A DNA stretch of 64,000 nt from JAFAGX01 sp035622175 (GCA_035622175.1 DASPVV010000145.1:22949-86948), one strand, 5' to 3'; positions 43,899 through 52,983 are shown, numbered from the stretch's first letter. Notes: generated by a model from the sequence alone, not told the origin. Numbers and translations: made by a program.

Positions 43899-45239
43899 AT
43901 GCCAATTCTGGTGAAGCCACAGCGGCCCCAGCGGAAATCGATTGCTGCCAGTTGTGTCTTGTTGGCGACGCTGTGCGCTTCGGCGTGCAACGGGACCAGT
44001 AGTATCTACAATACGACCGCCGTTGCTCCGGTGCTGTCGACTGCGGGTCCGCTGAATTCCTACGTGGGAGCCGAGGGCACCGGGGACATGTGGCAGATCA
44101 CGATTAATCACACCACCAACAGCTTCAACGCCACCGACTATTCTCAAGAAGCCGACGGCAGCGGATTTCCGCTGGCGCTCAACGGGATCTTTGCTTTCGA
44201 CGGAGGATTCCTGGACTTCTCGCAAACCAACACCGCTCCGAGTCCTGCCTTCGAACCGGCAGGGTTCACCCTCGAGATCCCGGGACGGGTAGCGTTCTTT
44301 CGTCCCGACACGGCGACGGATCTTAATGGGAACCCGGCCGCTGCCCCACCCGTTGCCGCGGTTCCCGGCAGTTGCTTGAGTTTCATCATGGGGGTCAACT
44401 TTCAATTCGTAACCATGCCGAACGTGGTGCTCGAGGGAGGGAACAGTGCCGTTTGGAATGCGGCCAGCGACACGGCCTACGGCAGTTTCCAGGTCAGCAC
44501 GAGCGGAACCACATGGTACTTTTTCAACTTGTCCCAGTTCACCCTCGCGCAATCGCCCAGTCAGCCTGCGGCAAACTTCTCCCCCGGCCTGTGCGCTCCG
44601 GCGATCATGGGCACGGTGGTGAGTATCCCCCCGAACTCGACCATCAGTACGACCGACACCTTGGTGGTCGGACCATCCGGCTTTTTTATCTTGAATCAGG
44701 GCCCAGGCCTGTCGAGCGCGGTTGGCTTGCCTCAGCCCACGAGCCCGCTGAATACCCCGAACATCGTCAGTCTTCAGTATCTCGGGTTCGTGAGCGAGCC
44801 GAGCATTCCCTTTCCCTCCTGCTCGGCGCCCTGCACGCCCACCGAACCTCCGCCCAACCCGATTGCCAGCTTCGCTCCTTGCCCGAATACGACCTGCGCT
44901 AGAGGAACGAGTTTGCTGGGCGGCGAATTCCCCTTGGCGAATGCCATGGATTCCACCAGTGATGACCCTACGCAGCCAGTGAACGCCAACATCATCATCA
45001 ATCTAGGAGCGCAGAATACAACCAGCAACGGGCTTTACAACGCAGCCACGGTCACGATCCCTGACCCAAACAGCGTGTGCACCGGTTCTGCCGTGGGTCA
45101 GGATTCCCAAGGCAATCCGACCTGCACATTTCCTGCCGTGGCCGTGGCCGGTGAGCTCGAGAATAAGTACGCGATTTTTCTCATCGCGCAAGACATCGTG
45201 AACCAGTCACCGATGTCGATCTATCTGTTTCAGGAGTAG
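43899..45239 (+). CDS. Lipoprotein A, paralog of lipoprotein B in the same operon
   Basis: 446 aa. Signal peptide ending in lipobox (LLATLCASACNGTSS). A good ribosome site (GAGGGAG) precedes the ATG. It aligns along its length with the 407-aa lipoprotein at 48777-50000. Shared landmarks are NSYVGAEGTGDMWQITINHTT against NSYWGTQGSSNTWQILINHNT, TLEIPGRVAFFRP against ALEIPGRALLLRP, VPGSCLS, VGPSGFFI and the C-terminal IFLIAQDIVNQSPMSIYLFQ. The domain is all-beta with several Cys. No known family is recognised. It is 30 bp behind the TonB-dependent receptor and 5 bp ahead of the FG-GAP protein, so it is probably surface-exposed and works with them. Confidence 0.82.
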   Translation: MPILVKPQRPQRKSIAASCVLLATLCASACNGTSSIYNTTAVAPVLSTAGPLNSYVGAEGTGDMWQITINHTTNSFNATDYSQEADGSGFPLALNGIFAFDGGFLDFSQTNTAPSPAFEPAGFTLEIPGRVAFFRPDTATDLNGNPAAAPPVAAVPGSCLSFIMGVNFQFVTMPNVVLEGGNSAVWNAASDTAYGSFQVSTSGTTWYFFNLSQFTLAQSPSQPAANFSPGLCAPAIMGTVVSIPPNSTISTTDTLVVGPSGFFILNQGPGLSSAVGLPQPTSPLNTPNIVSLQYLGFVSEPSIPFPSCSAPCTPTEPPPNPIASFAPCPNTTCARGTSLLGGEFPLANAMDSTSDDPTQPVNANIIINLGAQNTTSNGLYNAATVTIPDPNSVCTGSAVGQDSQGNPTCTFPAVAVAGELENKYAIFLIAQDIVNQSPMSIYLFQE

Positions 45240-45244
45240 CTGCC

Positions 45245-48200
45245 GTGAATCGTGAACCCTTGCTAACGCGCTGGCACCTTCGGCCGGGTACGGAGATCCG
45301 CCCCATCGGCGCCAAAGCTCGTCGGGAGGGCGGGGGAATTCTCGTCGTCCTGGCTGGGCTGGTTTGTGCAGTTGCAGGCGGGTTCAGCGCCGAGGCCCAA
45401 GAACCACAATTCCAGGTGGCTCCCGAGTACGCGATTACCTCCGGCGGCACTCCCTGCGGAACCAGCGCGGGGGTGGTCAGTTGTTCCGCCATCGCCGCCG
45501 GCGATTTCAAAGGAGATGGCGCGGGAGACGATATCGCGGTCGTCGATTCGACGGGTACGGTGAGCATTTTTCTCAACCAACGAAATGGGAGTGCCGGCTT
45601 CGGCGCCCCGTCCAGCCTTTCCATTTCTGGGGGCACGGCGCCCTACTCCATCGCCACCGGCAGCTTTTCTAAGAAAGGTCAGAGTTGGCAGGACCTGGTC
45701 GTGACCGATGCCGTCGGCAACGTCACCCTTCTCACCAGCAGCAGTGGCAGCTTCACCATCGCCGGCCGCGGACAGCGCGCTGGACTCGCGGTGACCGCCA
45801 TGATCTCCGCTGACATGAACGGGGACGGAATTACCGATGTGGTGATTGGGGATTCGCTGACCGGCTCTGCCTGGGTTTTTCCTGGAGCGGGAGGAGGGAA
45901 CCTAAGCCCGCCGCTTGGACCTTTCTCAACCAGCCTCAAGGCACCACAACCGCTGTTGCTCTCCCTGGGGAACTTCACCAGTCCGACGCAACCCTTTCCT
46001 GACCTTATCGGCGTAACCCAAAACGACGGACTGGTGGCCCAGCTGACCAACGCAACCTCGGGCGTGGGACAGACCATCAACTTTGCTCCGGCGACGGTCG
46101 TATCTCCGGTGACCGGGGATCCCTGCTACTATGAGGACCAAATCGCGCCACCGGTCACCGCCGTTGCGTCGGGATTCTTCGAATATCCCAACGGCATCCA
46201 GCCGCAAGTGAGCGATCTCGTGGTGGCGAGTTTCCCGCCAGCTTCGAGCGGCTGTTCTCCCACGATTGACATTCTCCTCGACGAGCTCAGTCCCCCTTTC
46301 CTTTTCACCGAGCCGTTCTTTCAGCCTTCGACCAGCCCGGTCGCACTTGCGGTGGCCGACGTCAATGGCGATTCCGTGCCCGACCTTATTATGGTTCGGC
46401 TCGGCGATAATTCGGCGATGGCAGCGCTCGGGGACGGAACCAGCGCCTTCAACTTGCCTACAGTCTTACAGGAGTTCGGAACCGGATCCGGTCCGGTTTC
46501 CTTGGCGGTGGGAAACTTCCACGTGGGTGCGGCGCAACCCATTCCGGACTTGGCCGTCGCCCATCTTCCCGGGCCATCCGGCAACGTGGTCAGCGTTCTT
46601 TCCAACCTGGGGAACGGCACGGATGAACAGGGCAACCAGCTTTGGCTGGGATACGGAAGCGCATGCCTCTACAACAGTCAGAATCTGCAGTGCAGCAACA
46701 GCGTGCAAACTGCGCGTACGGACTATGTTGCGCAAGGCCTCGGTCAAGCTCCGGGTGCCAACGCTGTGGTCGCGACCGACTTCTATTCGCTCAATTCGAA
46801 TTTGGTGAACGATGTTGTCGTTGCCACCGAGTCCGAGGCTTCCTCGTTTACCAACAGCGGGTTCACGCCTTTCGAAAATGACTGTAACGTGGGCCCGCCC
46901 CCGTGCCTCGCCGGAGATCTCACCGAAACCATCGGACCCATCTCTGACCCAACCTCTCCGCCCGCCAATATTGATTCCATGGCGGCGGCAGATTTCAACG
47001 CAGACGGCATCAACGACCTGGCGATCGCCGATACGGGCGCACAGCTGACAGCCTTTGAGAGCAGCGGTGGATCTCCGTTTGTTAACACAACTTCCCCGGT
47101 CCAGTTGCCCACCGATGCCGACGCCTTCTTCGTCGCCTCGGGAGTTTTCTTCTCCGGCCATGCTCAAAACCAGCAAGATTTGGTGGTGGCCGACAGTGCC
47201 GGCCACCTCACCGCGGTGTCAAACTCAAATGACACCCTGGGGAACTTCACTGCCTTGGCGCCGGCCTCGGTTCCTACCGCAAGCTTCTCTTCGATCGCGG
47301 CCGCTGATCTCAACGGAGATGGCTTCACCGACGTGGTGGCGGGGGACGCCAACACAGGGTCCGTGTGGGTATTTCAAGGTCCGGTGAATAGTGCGGGTGG
47401 GTTTGCCAGCTCCTCCCGGCTAACCACGGGTCTTCCCCAGCATTCACAGCCGGTGTTTGTGGCCCTGGGCCTGAACCAGAATCAGGTTCCCGTGTACTTG
47501 GCTGCCGTGAGCCAGGATGGCACGGTCGCTCTCCTCCCCAACACCAGTTCGGGTTCGACCCTCAGCTTTGGAACTCCCGTTGTATATGCGCCGACAACGA
47601 CTGGCATTTCAGGCGGCGTCACCGCCCTCGCGACCGGGGATTTCAAGAGCAACGGCTTGCCCGGTCTAGCCATCGCGAGCAGCACCCTGAATCAGGTGTG
47701 GTTCCTGCCGAACACCTCGACGGGCGGTTCCCTGAGCTTGGGTCGAGCTCAGTCTTTTGTGGCCGGCTCTCCTCCGGTAGCTCTGGCGGTCGCCGACATC
47801 AACCAGGACGGGGTGCCCGATCTCGTCGTCGCCAACCTGAATTCCAACACCGCCAGCGTGTTGATCAGCAACGGTAACGGTAAAGTTTCGGCCCTCATTG
47901 CCACCCCTACGTCCTCGCTGAACCCATCGGGTCTGGGAGTCGCCGTAACGTTTAGTACGACCGTCACCAGCCCTTCCGGAAATGGTCAGCCCACGGGCAC
48001 GGTCCAGTTTTACGATGGCAGCACATTACTCGACACTTCCGCTCTCGGACCCAGCGGTTCTGCCTCCTTTACCACGTCACGACTCGCCACCGGCACGCAC
48101 CTAATCACGGCAGTCTATAGCGGCAATGCGGTTTTCAACCCGCGCACTTCATTGCCGCTGACCCAGATCGTCGGCGGAAGCCCGGATTTTGTTCTCTCGA

Positions 48201-48724
48201 TTAGTCCGGCAGTATCGACGCTGCCCGCCGGTGGTTCCGCCAATTTCACGGTGAAGGCGACTCCGCAAAATGAATTTGCGGGGAACATCGGGCTCGCCTG
48301 CAGCTCGTCGCAGATGCCCGCGGGGGTGAGCTGTGAATTTTCCCCAGCTACGCTCTCGCCCAACCTGAACGGAATTCCCGCAACCTCGACTCTTACCGTG
48401 GTCACCAGTGCGGCGACCGCGCTCGCCATGCCGCCTTCGCGTGGATCCGGATCGGGCATGTTTTATGCCAGCTGGATGATGGTCGCTTCCATCCTGCTCG
48501 GCGTCCTGCTGTCTTGCGGCAAGGGATCAGGAAGGATGCGCTCGGCGATCTTCGCTTTGCTGGTGGGAAGTTGTTGCTGGCAGCTGGCCTGTGGCGGGAG
48601 CAGCGCCAGCCAGCCCGTCAGCAACGCCGGCGTGAACACTCCCGCCGGATCGTACACCATTTCGGTCAACGCGACGGCCGGCGCCATGAAACGCTCCGCC
48701 ACCGTAACCGTGGTCGTCGAATGA
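45245..48724 (+). CDS. FG-GAP/VCBS-repeat protein with C-terminal Ig-like domain
   Basis: 1159 aa. The GTG at 45245 is supported by AGGAG 8 nt upstream, overlapping the previous stop. A signal/anchor (ILVVLAGLVCAVAGGFSAEAQ) is followed by many FG-GAP repeats with Ca-binding DxNxDxxxD loops: SADMNGDGITDVVIGD, ADVNGDSVPDLIMV, AADFNADGINDLAIAD, AADLNGDGFTDVVAGD, ADINQDGVPDLVVAN. They would form one or two beta-propellers. Residues about 890-980 are a group-3 bacterial Ig domain (GTVQFYDGSTLLDTSALG), and then comes a second sandwich. Near the end are a hydrophobic segment (WMMVASILLGVLL) and an internal lipobox-like LACGG. It is a likely surface adhesion or binding protein. Confidence 0.85.
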   Translation: MNREPLLTRWHLRPGTEIRPIGAKARREGGGILVVLAGLVCAVAGGFSAEAQEPQFQVAPEYAITSGGTPCGTSAGVVSCSAIAAGDFKGDGAGDDIAVVDSTGTVSIFLNQRNGSAGFGAPSSLSISGGTAPYSIATGSFSKKGQSWQDLVVTDAVGNVTLLTSSSGSFTIAGRGQRAGLAVTAMISADMNGDGITDVVIGDSLTGSAWVFPGAGGGNLSPPLGPFSTSLKAPQPLLLSLGNFTSPTQPFPDLIGVTQNDGLVAQLTNATSGVGQTINFAPATVVSPVTGDPCYYEDQIAPPVTAVASGFFEYPNGIQPQVSDLVVASFPPASSGCSPTIDILLDELSPPFLFTEPFFQPSTSPVALAVADVNGDSVPDLIMVRLGDNSAMAALGDGTSAFNLPTVLQEFGTGSGPVSLAVGNFHVGAAQPIPDLAVAHLPGPSGNVVSVLSNLGNGTDEQGNQLWLGYGSACLYNSQNLQCSNSVQTARTDYVAQGLGQAPGANAVVATDFYSLNSNLVNDVVVATESEASSFTNSGFTPFENDCNVGPPPCLAGDLTETIGPISDPTSPPANIDSMAAADFNADGINDLAIADTGAQLTAFESSGGSPFVNTTSPVQLPTDADAFFVASGVFFSGHAQNQQDLVVADSAGHLTAVSNSNDTLGNFTALAPASVPTASFSSIAAADLNGDGFTDVVAGDANTGSVWVFQGPVNSAGGFASSSRLTTGLPQHSQPVFVALGLNQNQVPVYLAAVSQDGTVALLPNTSSGSTLSFGTPVVYAPTTTGISGGVTALATGDFKSNGLPGLAIASSTLNQVWFLPNTSTGGSLSLGRAQSFVAGSPPVALAVADINQDGVPDLVVANLNSNTASVLISNGNGKVSALIATPTSSLNPSGLGVAVTFSTTVTSPSGNGQPTGTVQFYDGSTLLDTSALGPSGSASFTTSRLATGTHLITAVYSGNAVFNPRTSLPLTQIVGGSPDFVLSISPAVSTLPAGGSANFTVKATPQNEFAGNIGLACSSSQMPAGVSCEFSPATLSPNLNGIPATSTLTVVTSAATALAMPPSRGSGSGMFYASWMMVASILLGVLLSCGKGSGRMRSAIFALLVGSCCWQLACGGSSASQPVSNAGVNTPAGSYTISVNATAGAMKRSATVTVVVE

Positions 48725-48744
48725 CCCGCAGAAAGGATCGGTCG

Positions 48745-48780
48745 ATGAAGGAAACGCCAAACGAGAGTCATCCGGCATGA
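48745..48780 (+). CDS. 11-codon leader frame overlapping lipoprotein B
   Basis: MKETPNESHPA, with AAAGGA 7 nt upstream of its ATG and its stop overlapping the lipoprotein B start (ATGA). Lipoprotein B itself has no clear ribosome site, so this mini-frame may deliver ribosomes to it by coupling. The peptide is probably not functional itself. Confidence 0.45.
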   Translation: MKETPNESHPA

Positions 48781-50000
48781 GGGAGAAGTCGAGACTTTTC
48801 AACCTGTCGGTTCGGCACTGGCTCGCATTTCTGTTGGTCCTTGTCTGGGAGTTAGGATGTAGCAGCAGTTCGAGCCAGCCCGCGCCGGCCCTTGCCGGTC
48901 TCCCGACCCTGAGTCCTGCCGGAGAGAGCAATTCCTACTGGGGAACCCAGGGTTCGAGCAACACCTGGCAGATTTTGATCAACCACAACACGAACGTGTT
49001 TACAGCCGCTGATCTATCCAATCCCGCCGGCGGCACCATCGCTGGTTTCTTTTCCATCCTGAACCCCACCGATTTTCTTGATCTTGCCCAAAGCAACGTT
49101 TCCCCACCCTTCCAGCAGTTCGGGTACGCCCTGGAGATTCCGGGCCGCGCCTTGCTGTTGCGTCCAGGAGATAACCTCACGCCCCTGGCTGCGCTCGTGC
49201 CCGGCAGTTGTCTCAGCATCAACGGCACGGTGACATTTCAATTTGTCACCTTGCCGCAGGCAACCTGGGCCGTTGCCACCGATCCCGCCTACGGCAGCCT
49301 CCAAGCCACGACCAGCGGCAACACCTGGAACTTCTCCTCTGTGGCGCAGTCTAGGCTCGTATCCTCCCCTCCGACGACAATCACGTTGCCAGCAGGCACC
49401 TGCGGAGCGCAGGCCAACAGCTCGGTAGTCGCCATAGCTTCGAGTCCTCCTGCCAGCATTGCCGTCGGGCCCTCGGGCTTCTTCGTCGCCGAGCAGCTGG
49501 TCCCCCTCGAATCCTCCGCGGCTCATCTCGGGGCAATTGGCGTCATTCAACCGTCGAGCGCTCTCAACCCAGGCTCGGTCGTCGGAGGCAACTACTTCGG
49601 CTTCATCTATGAGCCGGCAGTCGTGGCGAGTCCTTCAACCTGCACGTCCTTTTGTCTGGCCCCTACGCAACTGGTGCAGTTCGCCAATACCACATGCCCG
49701 TCCGGCACTACACCGCCACCGACCGGCATGTGCGGAGGAACCTTCCAAAACGATGCCGCGAACGCACTGAATAACGATTTGCTTTTGAATCTCGGCAGCG
49801 AAGACCCGACCGAGTCTGGTTTGTACAAAACCGCCTCGCTTCAGATTCCTGACCCCCTCGGAGTCTGTAGCCCCACCCTAACGTGCACGTTGCCAGCCGT
49901 GGCCGTGGTCGGCAATCCCGAGGGCAGTTTCTCCATTTTCCTGATCGCGCAAGATACGGTCAACGATTCGCCGCTGGTGGTCTCCCTGTTTCAGCAGTAG
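48777..50000 (+). CDS. Lipoprotein B, paralog of lipoprotein A
   Basis: 407 aa. Signal peptide with lipobox ending LVWELGCSSSSS. It is clearly homologous to lipoprotein A (43899-45239) over the whole chain, including VPGSCLSINGTVTFQFVTL, VGPSGFFVAEQL and the last strand IFLIAQDTVNDSPLVVSLFQ. The two flank the FG-GAP gene, suggesting a duplication kept for different partners or stoichiometry. Its ATG overlaps the 11-codon leader frame, and the stop lies 3 bp from the end of the convergent response-regulator gene. Family unknown; outer-leaflet location is inferred. Confidence 0.82.
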   Translation: MREKSRLFNLSVRHWLAFLLVLVWELGCSSSSSQPAPALAGLPTLSPAGESNSYWGTQGSSNTWQILINHNTNVFTAADLSNPAGGTIAGFFSILNPTDFLDLAQSNVSPPFQQFGYALEIPGRALLLRPGDNLTPLAALVPGSCLSINGTVTFQFVTLPQATWAVATDPAYGSLQATTSGNTWNFSSVAQSRLVSSPPTTITLPAGTCGAQANSSVVAIASSPPASIAVGPSGFFVAEQLVPLESSAAHLGAIGVIQPSSALNPGSVVGGNYFGFIYEPAVVASPSTCTSFCLAPTQLVQFANTTCPSGTTPPPTGMCGGTFQNDAANALNNDLLLNLGSEDPTESGLYKTASLQIPDPLGVCSPTLTCTLPAVAVVGNPEGSFSIFLIAQDTVNDSPLVVSLFQQ

Positions 50001-50003
50001 GAC

Positions 50004-50756
50004 TTAGCTGTCGACCTGCTGTTCGGCCCCTCGACAGGCCACACAGCCGCAATCATGATTCACCGGTGACTCCCAGACAACCGCCGTATCCAACCGATAT
50101 CCAACTCCACGGATGGTCTTGAGATACGTCGGGCGCGAGCGCTTCGGTTCAATCTTCTCGCGGATCCGTCGCACGCATGCATCGACGCAACGGGGAGACA
50201 CGAATTGCATCTGCCCCCATACCGCATCGAGCAGGAGATCGCGGGTGAATACCTGACTGTGGTGTCTGGCCAAGTATTCGATCAAACGGAACTCCAGCGC
50301 CGTCGTCGACACCTCCACTCCGCGGACAAAAAGCTTCATCCCCGAACTATCAATGATCAACTCAGCAGAGTCGGCTTGCGCTGTGGTTGCTGGCAGTGTC
50401 GAGCGCCGCAAGACCGCCTGCACGCGGGCTATGAGTTCCTGAGGATCGAACGGCTTGATGATCCAATCATCCGCCAGCGCCAGGATCTGATCGTCCTCGG
50501 CAACGTTGTCGAGCAGGATCAGGGTCGGGATTCTCTGCAGAACATTGTTCTCGCGCAGTTGCCAGCGAAACGCCGCACGATCTCCCTGGTCCGAGCGCAC
50601 CGCGAGTAGAATGAGCGACGGTGGACTAGCCTCCAACTTCTCGAGCCTATCCAGGCTTAAGAACGCTCGCACCCGATAGCCCGCTCGTTCCAAGCATTCT
50701 TTTGCCAAATGGCGAACGTTCGCATCGTTCTCCACTACAAAAATGAGCTGTCGCAT
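50004..50756 (-). CDS. OmpR/PhoB-family regulator with degenerate receiver and Cys-rich tail
   Basis: 250 aa from the ATG at 50756. Residues 1-118 have the receiver fold (LIFVVENDANVRHLAKECLE... IPTLILLDN... WIIKPFDPQELI). The phospho-acceptor Asp is replaced by Ala52 (LILLAVRSD), while one acidic residue at the N-terminus and the Lys are kept. It therefore cannot be phosphorylated in the usual way. Residues about 135-230 are an intact winged helix (SSGMKLFVRGVEVSTTALEFRLIEYLARH, CVDACVRRIREKIEP, YLKTIRGVGYRLD). The last 19 residues contain CGCVAC, absent from typical members and possibly metal- or redox-responsive. No kinase gene is adjacent. Four 11-bp repeats upstream suggest autoregulation. 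Confidence 0.88.
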   Translation of the reverse strand: MRQLIFVVENDANVRHLAKECLERAGYRVRAFLSLDRLEKLEASPPSLILLAVRSDQGDRAAFRWQLRENNVLQRIPTLILLDNVAEDDQILALADDWIIKPFDPQELIARVQAVLRRSTLPATTAQADSAELIIDSSGMKLFVRGVEVSTTALEFRLIEYLARHHSQVFTRDLLLDAVWGQMQFVSPRCVDACVRRIREKIEPKRSRPTYLKTIRGVGYRLDTAVVWESPVNHDCGCVACRGAEQQVDS

Positions 50757-50879
50757 TTCCGACCCCACACGCAGGCGTAGTTTCGAGTGCCTGCCACAAG
50801 ATTGCTCTGTTGCCGCAGATGAACCGCCAGCAGTGTTGTAGGTTGATTGGAAACGAGAGTTCTATCTAACTTGAGTCGT

Positions 50880-50917
50880 GTTACCGTCGAGTGACCAGAT
50901 TGTGAATGTGGTGTGAA
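50880..50917 (-). promoter_or_regulatory. Four-copy 11-bp-phased TTCAC-type array upstream of the atypical regulator
   Basis: On the plus strand GTTAC, GTGAC, GTGAA and GTGAA start at 50880, 50891, 50902 and 50913, exactly 11 bp apart; in the gene's sense this reads TTCAC, TTCAC, GTCAC, GTAAC. It lies 125-160 bp upstream of the regulator start. The spacing fits head-to-tail OmpR-family binding and hence autoregulation, which is inferred. Confidence 0.6.
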
Positions 50918-51051
50918 TTTTGCAGAGAAGGTTAGCAAATGTTTGACCTAAAAACGGAGTCAAGCGGAAGGGACGGATTGCGGGAGGAAGGGAAGCTCGC
51001 CGGGCGGCCTGAAATCTCTCGCCGCAACTAGGTGATGCGCCATCACCGACC

Positions 51052-51396
51052 GGACTGCGTCCGATGATCTTGTCTTCATTCGGAAGGATGAAGGGTTCGA
51101 GCGGCTCGCTCTAGGGAACCGATGACGATTCGGATCGGGGCGCGCAGATGTTCGAATTCCAGCGCGGCAACTTCGCCGGCGATCACCGCGGCGGCCGAGG
51201 AATATCGACGAGTACGAGCCGGCGGGTCTTGTTCAACGATTCGACGATCGTGCTGACGTCGTGGGGAGCGAGGGTTTAGGGGCGACGACTTGGGCGCTGC
51301 TCTCTTCCTCCGCGAGTCGTTCCGCCGAGCCGGCGCTTTCTTGACCATGCAGCCCACCGCGACAACCGTCACGTTGCGTCCCCGCCGTTTCACATC
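51052..51396 (-). pseudogene. Decayed C-terminal fragment of a 2-oxoacid dehydrogenase E1 beta subunit
   Basis: Joining pieces from different frames reconstructs the transketolase C-terminal domain of an E1-beta (pyruvate, acetoin or branched-chain type). From 51396 downward the pieces are: DVKRRGRNVTVVAVGCMVKKA; then, after a frame change, GSAERLAEEESSAQVV; then HDVSTIVESLNKTRRLVLVD; then AVIAGEVAALEFEHLRAPIRIVIG; then LEPFILPNEDKII. The order and spacing match E1-beta, with at least four frame changes. No E1-alpha, E2 or intact E1-beta is nearby. It lies right behind the acyl-CoA ligase gene, marking a former larger acid-degradation locus. Family assignment is from memory of the motif order. 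Confidence 0.8.
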
Positions 51397-51414
51397 GTGC
51401 CACGCGCATAGTAT

Positions 51415-52983
51415 CTAATGCACCTGTCGCGCCAAGCCTTCCCAATAAGGCTTGCGAATCGCCTTGCGGTCGGTCTTACCCGCGGGAGTTTTGGGAATGT
51501 CCCGCCAAAACTCGACCGACTTGGGCGCTTTCACTCCTCCCAACCTCGCGCGACAGTGGTTGAGGATTTGGACTTCGCTCAAAGCCTCTCCCTCTCGCAA
51601 TACCACCACGGCCTTGACCGCTTCTCCCCAAACATCGTGGGGTACGCCAATCACCGCGCATTCCAGAACTTCGGGGAGGGCCATGATCGCGGCTTCGACC
51701 TCTGCCGAATACACGTTGAAACCCCCGGTAATGATCATGTCTTTCTTGCGGTCGACGATATAGACGTAGCCATCTTCGTCCCTGTAGCCGATATCTCCGG
51801 TATGGTGCCAGCCGTGGGCGCGGAGTTCCGCCGTGGCTGCCGGCATCTTGTAATAGCCACCAGCAACTAGGGTGCCGCGCGCCACAATCTCTCCGCACTC
51901 GTGGGGCGGGAGAATTCGACCTTCCTCATTCATGATCGCCAGTCGGACCGCTGACGTCGGCTGACCGCAACTGGCCAGCCGTTCCGGATGATCTCCGCCG
52001 GCGGCAGCTGCCAAAGTCCTGGCATCGAGGAAGGTCAGCAGCATGGGCGCTTCCGTCTGCCCGTAGGATTGGCATAGGCAAGGCCCGAAGATCTCGATGC
52101 CGCGCCTGAGTTTGTCGGGCGAGACGGGCGAGCCCGCCAAAAGCAGAACCCGCAGGCTGGAATAATCAAACTTGCCGATGTCGGGATGCGCCAGCAGGTG
52201 ATACAACGCCGTGGGCGGAAGAAACAAATGGCTTACGCGAAAACGTTCGATGTTGCCTAACACTGCCCCGGCGTCGAACTTCGGCAGGATGACGTTGGTT
52301 GCGCCGAGCGCGAACATGGTAAAGGCCACCACTCCGGCGGCGTGAGATAGAGGAGCCGTGTTCAGGCAGATGGGCTCAGCCGTCTCCCCCCGCCAGTAGT
52401 GGGTTGCCATTTCCGTCATCGTACCCCACGCCAGGCCCGTCACGCGTACTCCCTTCGCGGGACCAGTCGTGCCACCCGTGGGCACGAGGCCTACCAGCCG
52501 GTCGAGGTTGCCGTATTCGTCGCCCCAATCCAATTCTTCCCCATCGCCGGCCGGTGCCATGAACTCTTCGAGCGAGGGGTGAGGGTCGTCCCGAGTGTCG
52601 AGGCACACGCAGTGGCGAAGAGACGGCACGCGCGCCTTGATCTCCGCCACGCTGTCCCGGAAGTGGCTGTGGTAAAAGAGCCAGGCCATCTCCACGTAAT
52701 TCATATACTCGACATTGGCATCCACGGCATTGCGAAAGTTGATGGGGACCCAGACCGCCCCTGCCCGCATGATGCCCAACATGGTGAACAGGACGGCAGC
52801 ATGATTTTGGGAGTAAATGCCGGCGCAGGACTGGGGTTCAGATCCCCGTGCCCTCATGGCGCGTGCGACTCGCTCGGTGATGGAGCGTGTTTCCTGATAG
52901 GTGTAGCGGGCGTCGCCATCCACGATGGCCATCCGCCCGCCAGCTCGCTCGGCTCCCTTGTCGAAATAGTCGATCGCCCGCAT
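51415..52983 (-). CDS. AMP-dependent acyl-CoA synthetase/ligase
   Basis: 522 aa, ANL superfamily. The phosphate loop is GLVPTGGTTGPAKG (TGGTTGPAKG), and the A5 motif is QSYGQTEAP. The A7/A8 region is HTGDIGYRDEDGYVYIVDRKKDMIITGGFNVY, and the catalytic Lys lies in PKTPAGKTDRKAI. It activates a carboxylic acid to the CoA thioester via an acyl-AMP. The start at 52983 (MRAIDYFDKGAERAGGRMAI) enters the domain directly; upstream in-frame sequence lacks support. It is 14 bp behind the saccharopine-dehydrogenase-like gene, so they form an operon. The acyl specificity cannot be read; the size fits medium/long-chain or aryl acids. Confidence 0.92.
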   Translation of the reverse strand: MRAIDYFDKGAERAGGRMAIVDGDARYTYQETRSITERVARAMRARGSEPQSCAGIYSQNHAAVLFTMLGIMRAGAVWVPINFRNAVDANVEYMNYVEMAWLFYHSHFRDSVAEIKARVPSLRHCVCLDTRDDPHPSLEEFMAPAGDGEELDWGDEYGNLDRLVGLVPTGGTTGPAKGVRVTGLAWGTMTEMATHYWRGETAEPICLNTAPLSHAAGVVAFTMFALGATNVILPKFDAGAVLGNIERFRVSHLFLPPTALYHLLAHPDIGKFDYSSLRVLLLAGSPVSPDKLRRGIEIFGPCLCQSYGQTEAPMLLTFLDARTLAAAAGGDHPERLASCGQPTSAVRLAIMNEEGRILPPHECGEIVARGTLVAGGYYKMPAATAELRAHGWHHTGDIGYRDEDGYVYIVDRKKDMIITGGFNVYSAEVEAAIMALPEVLECAVIGVPHDVWGEAVKAVVVLREGEALSEVQILNHCRARLGGVKAPKSVEFWRDIPKTPAGKTDRKAIRKPYWEGLARQVH

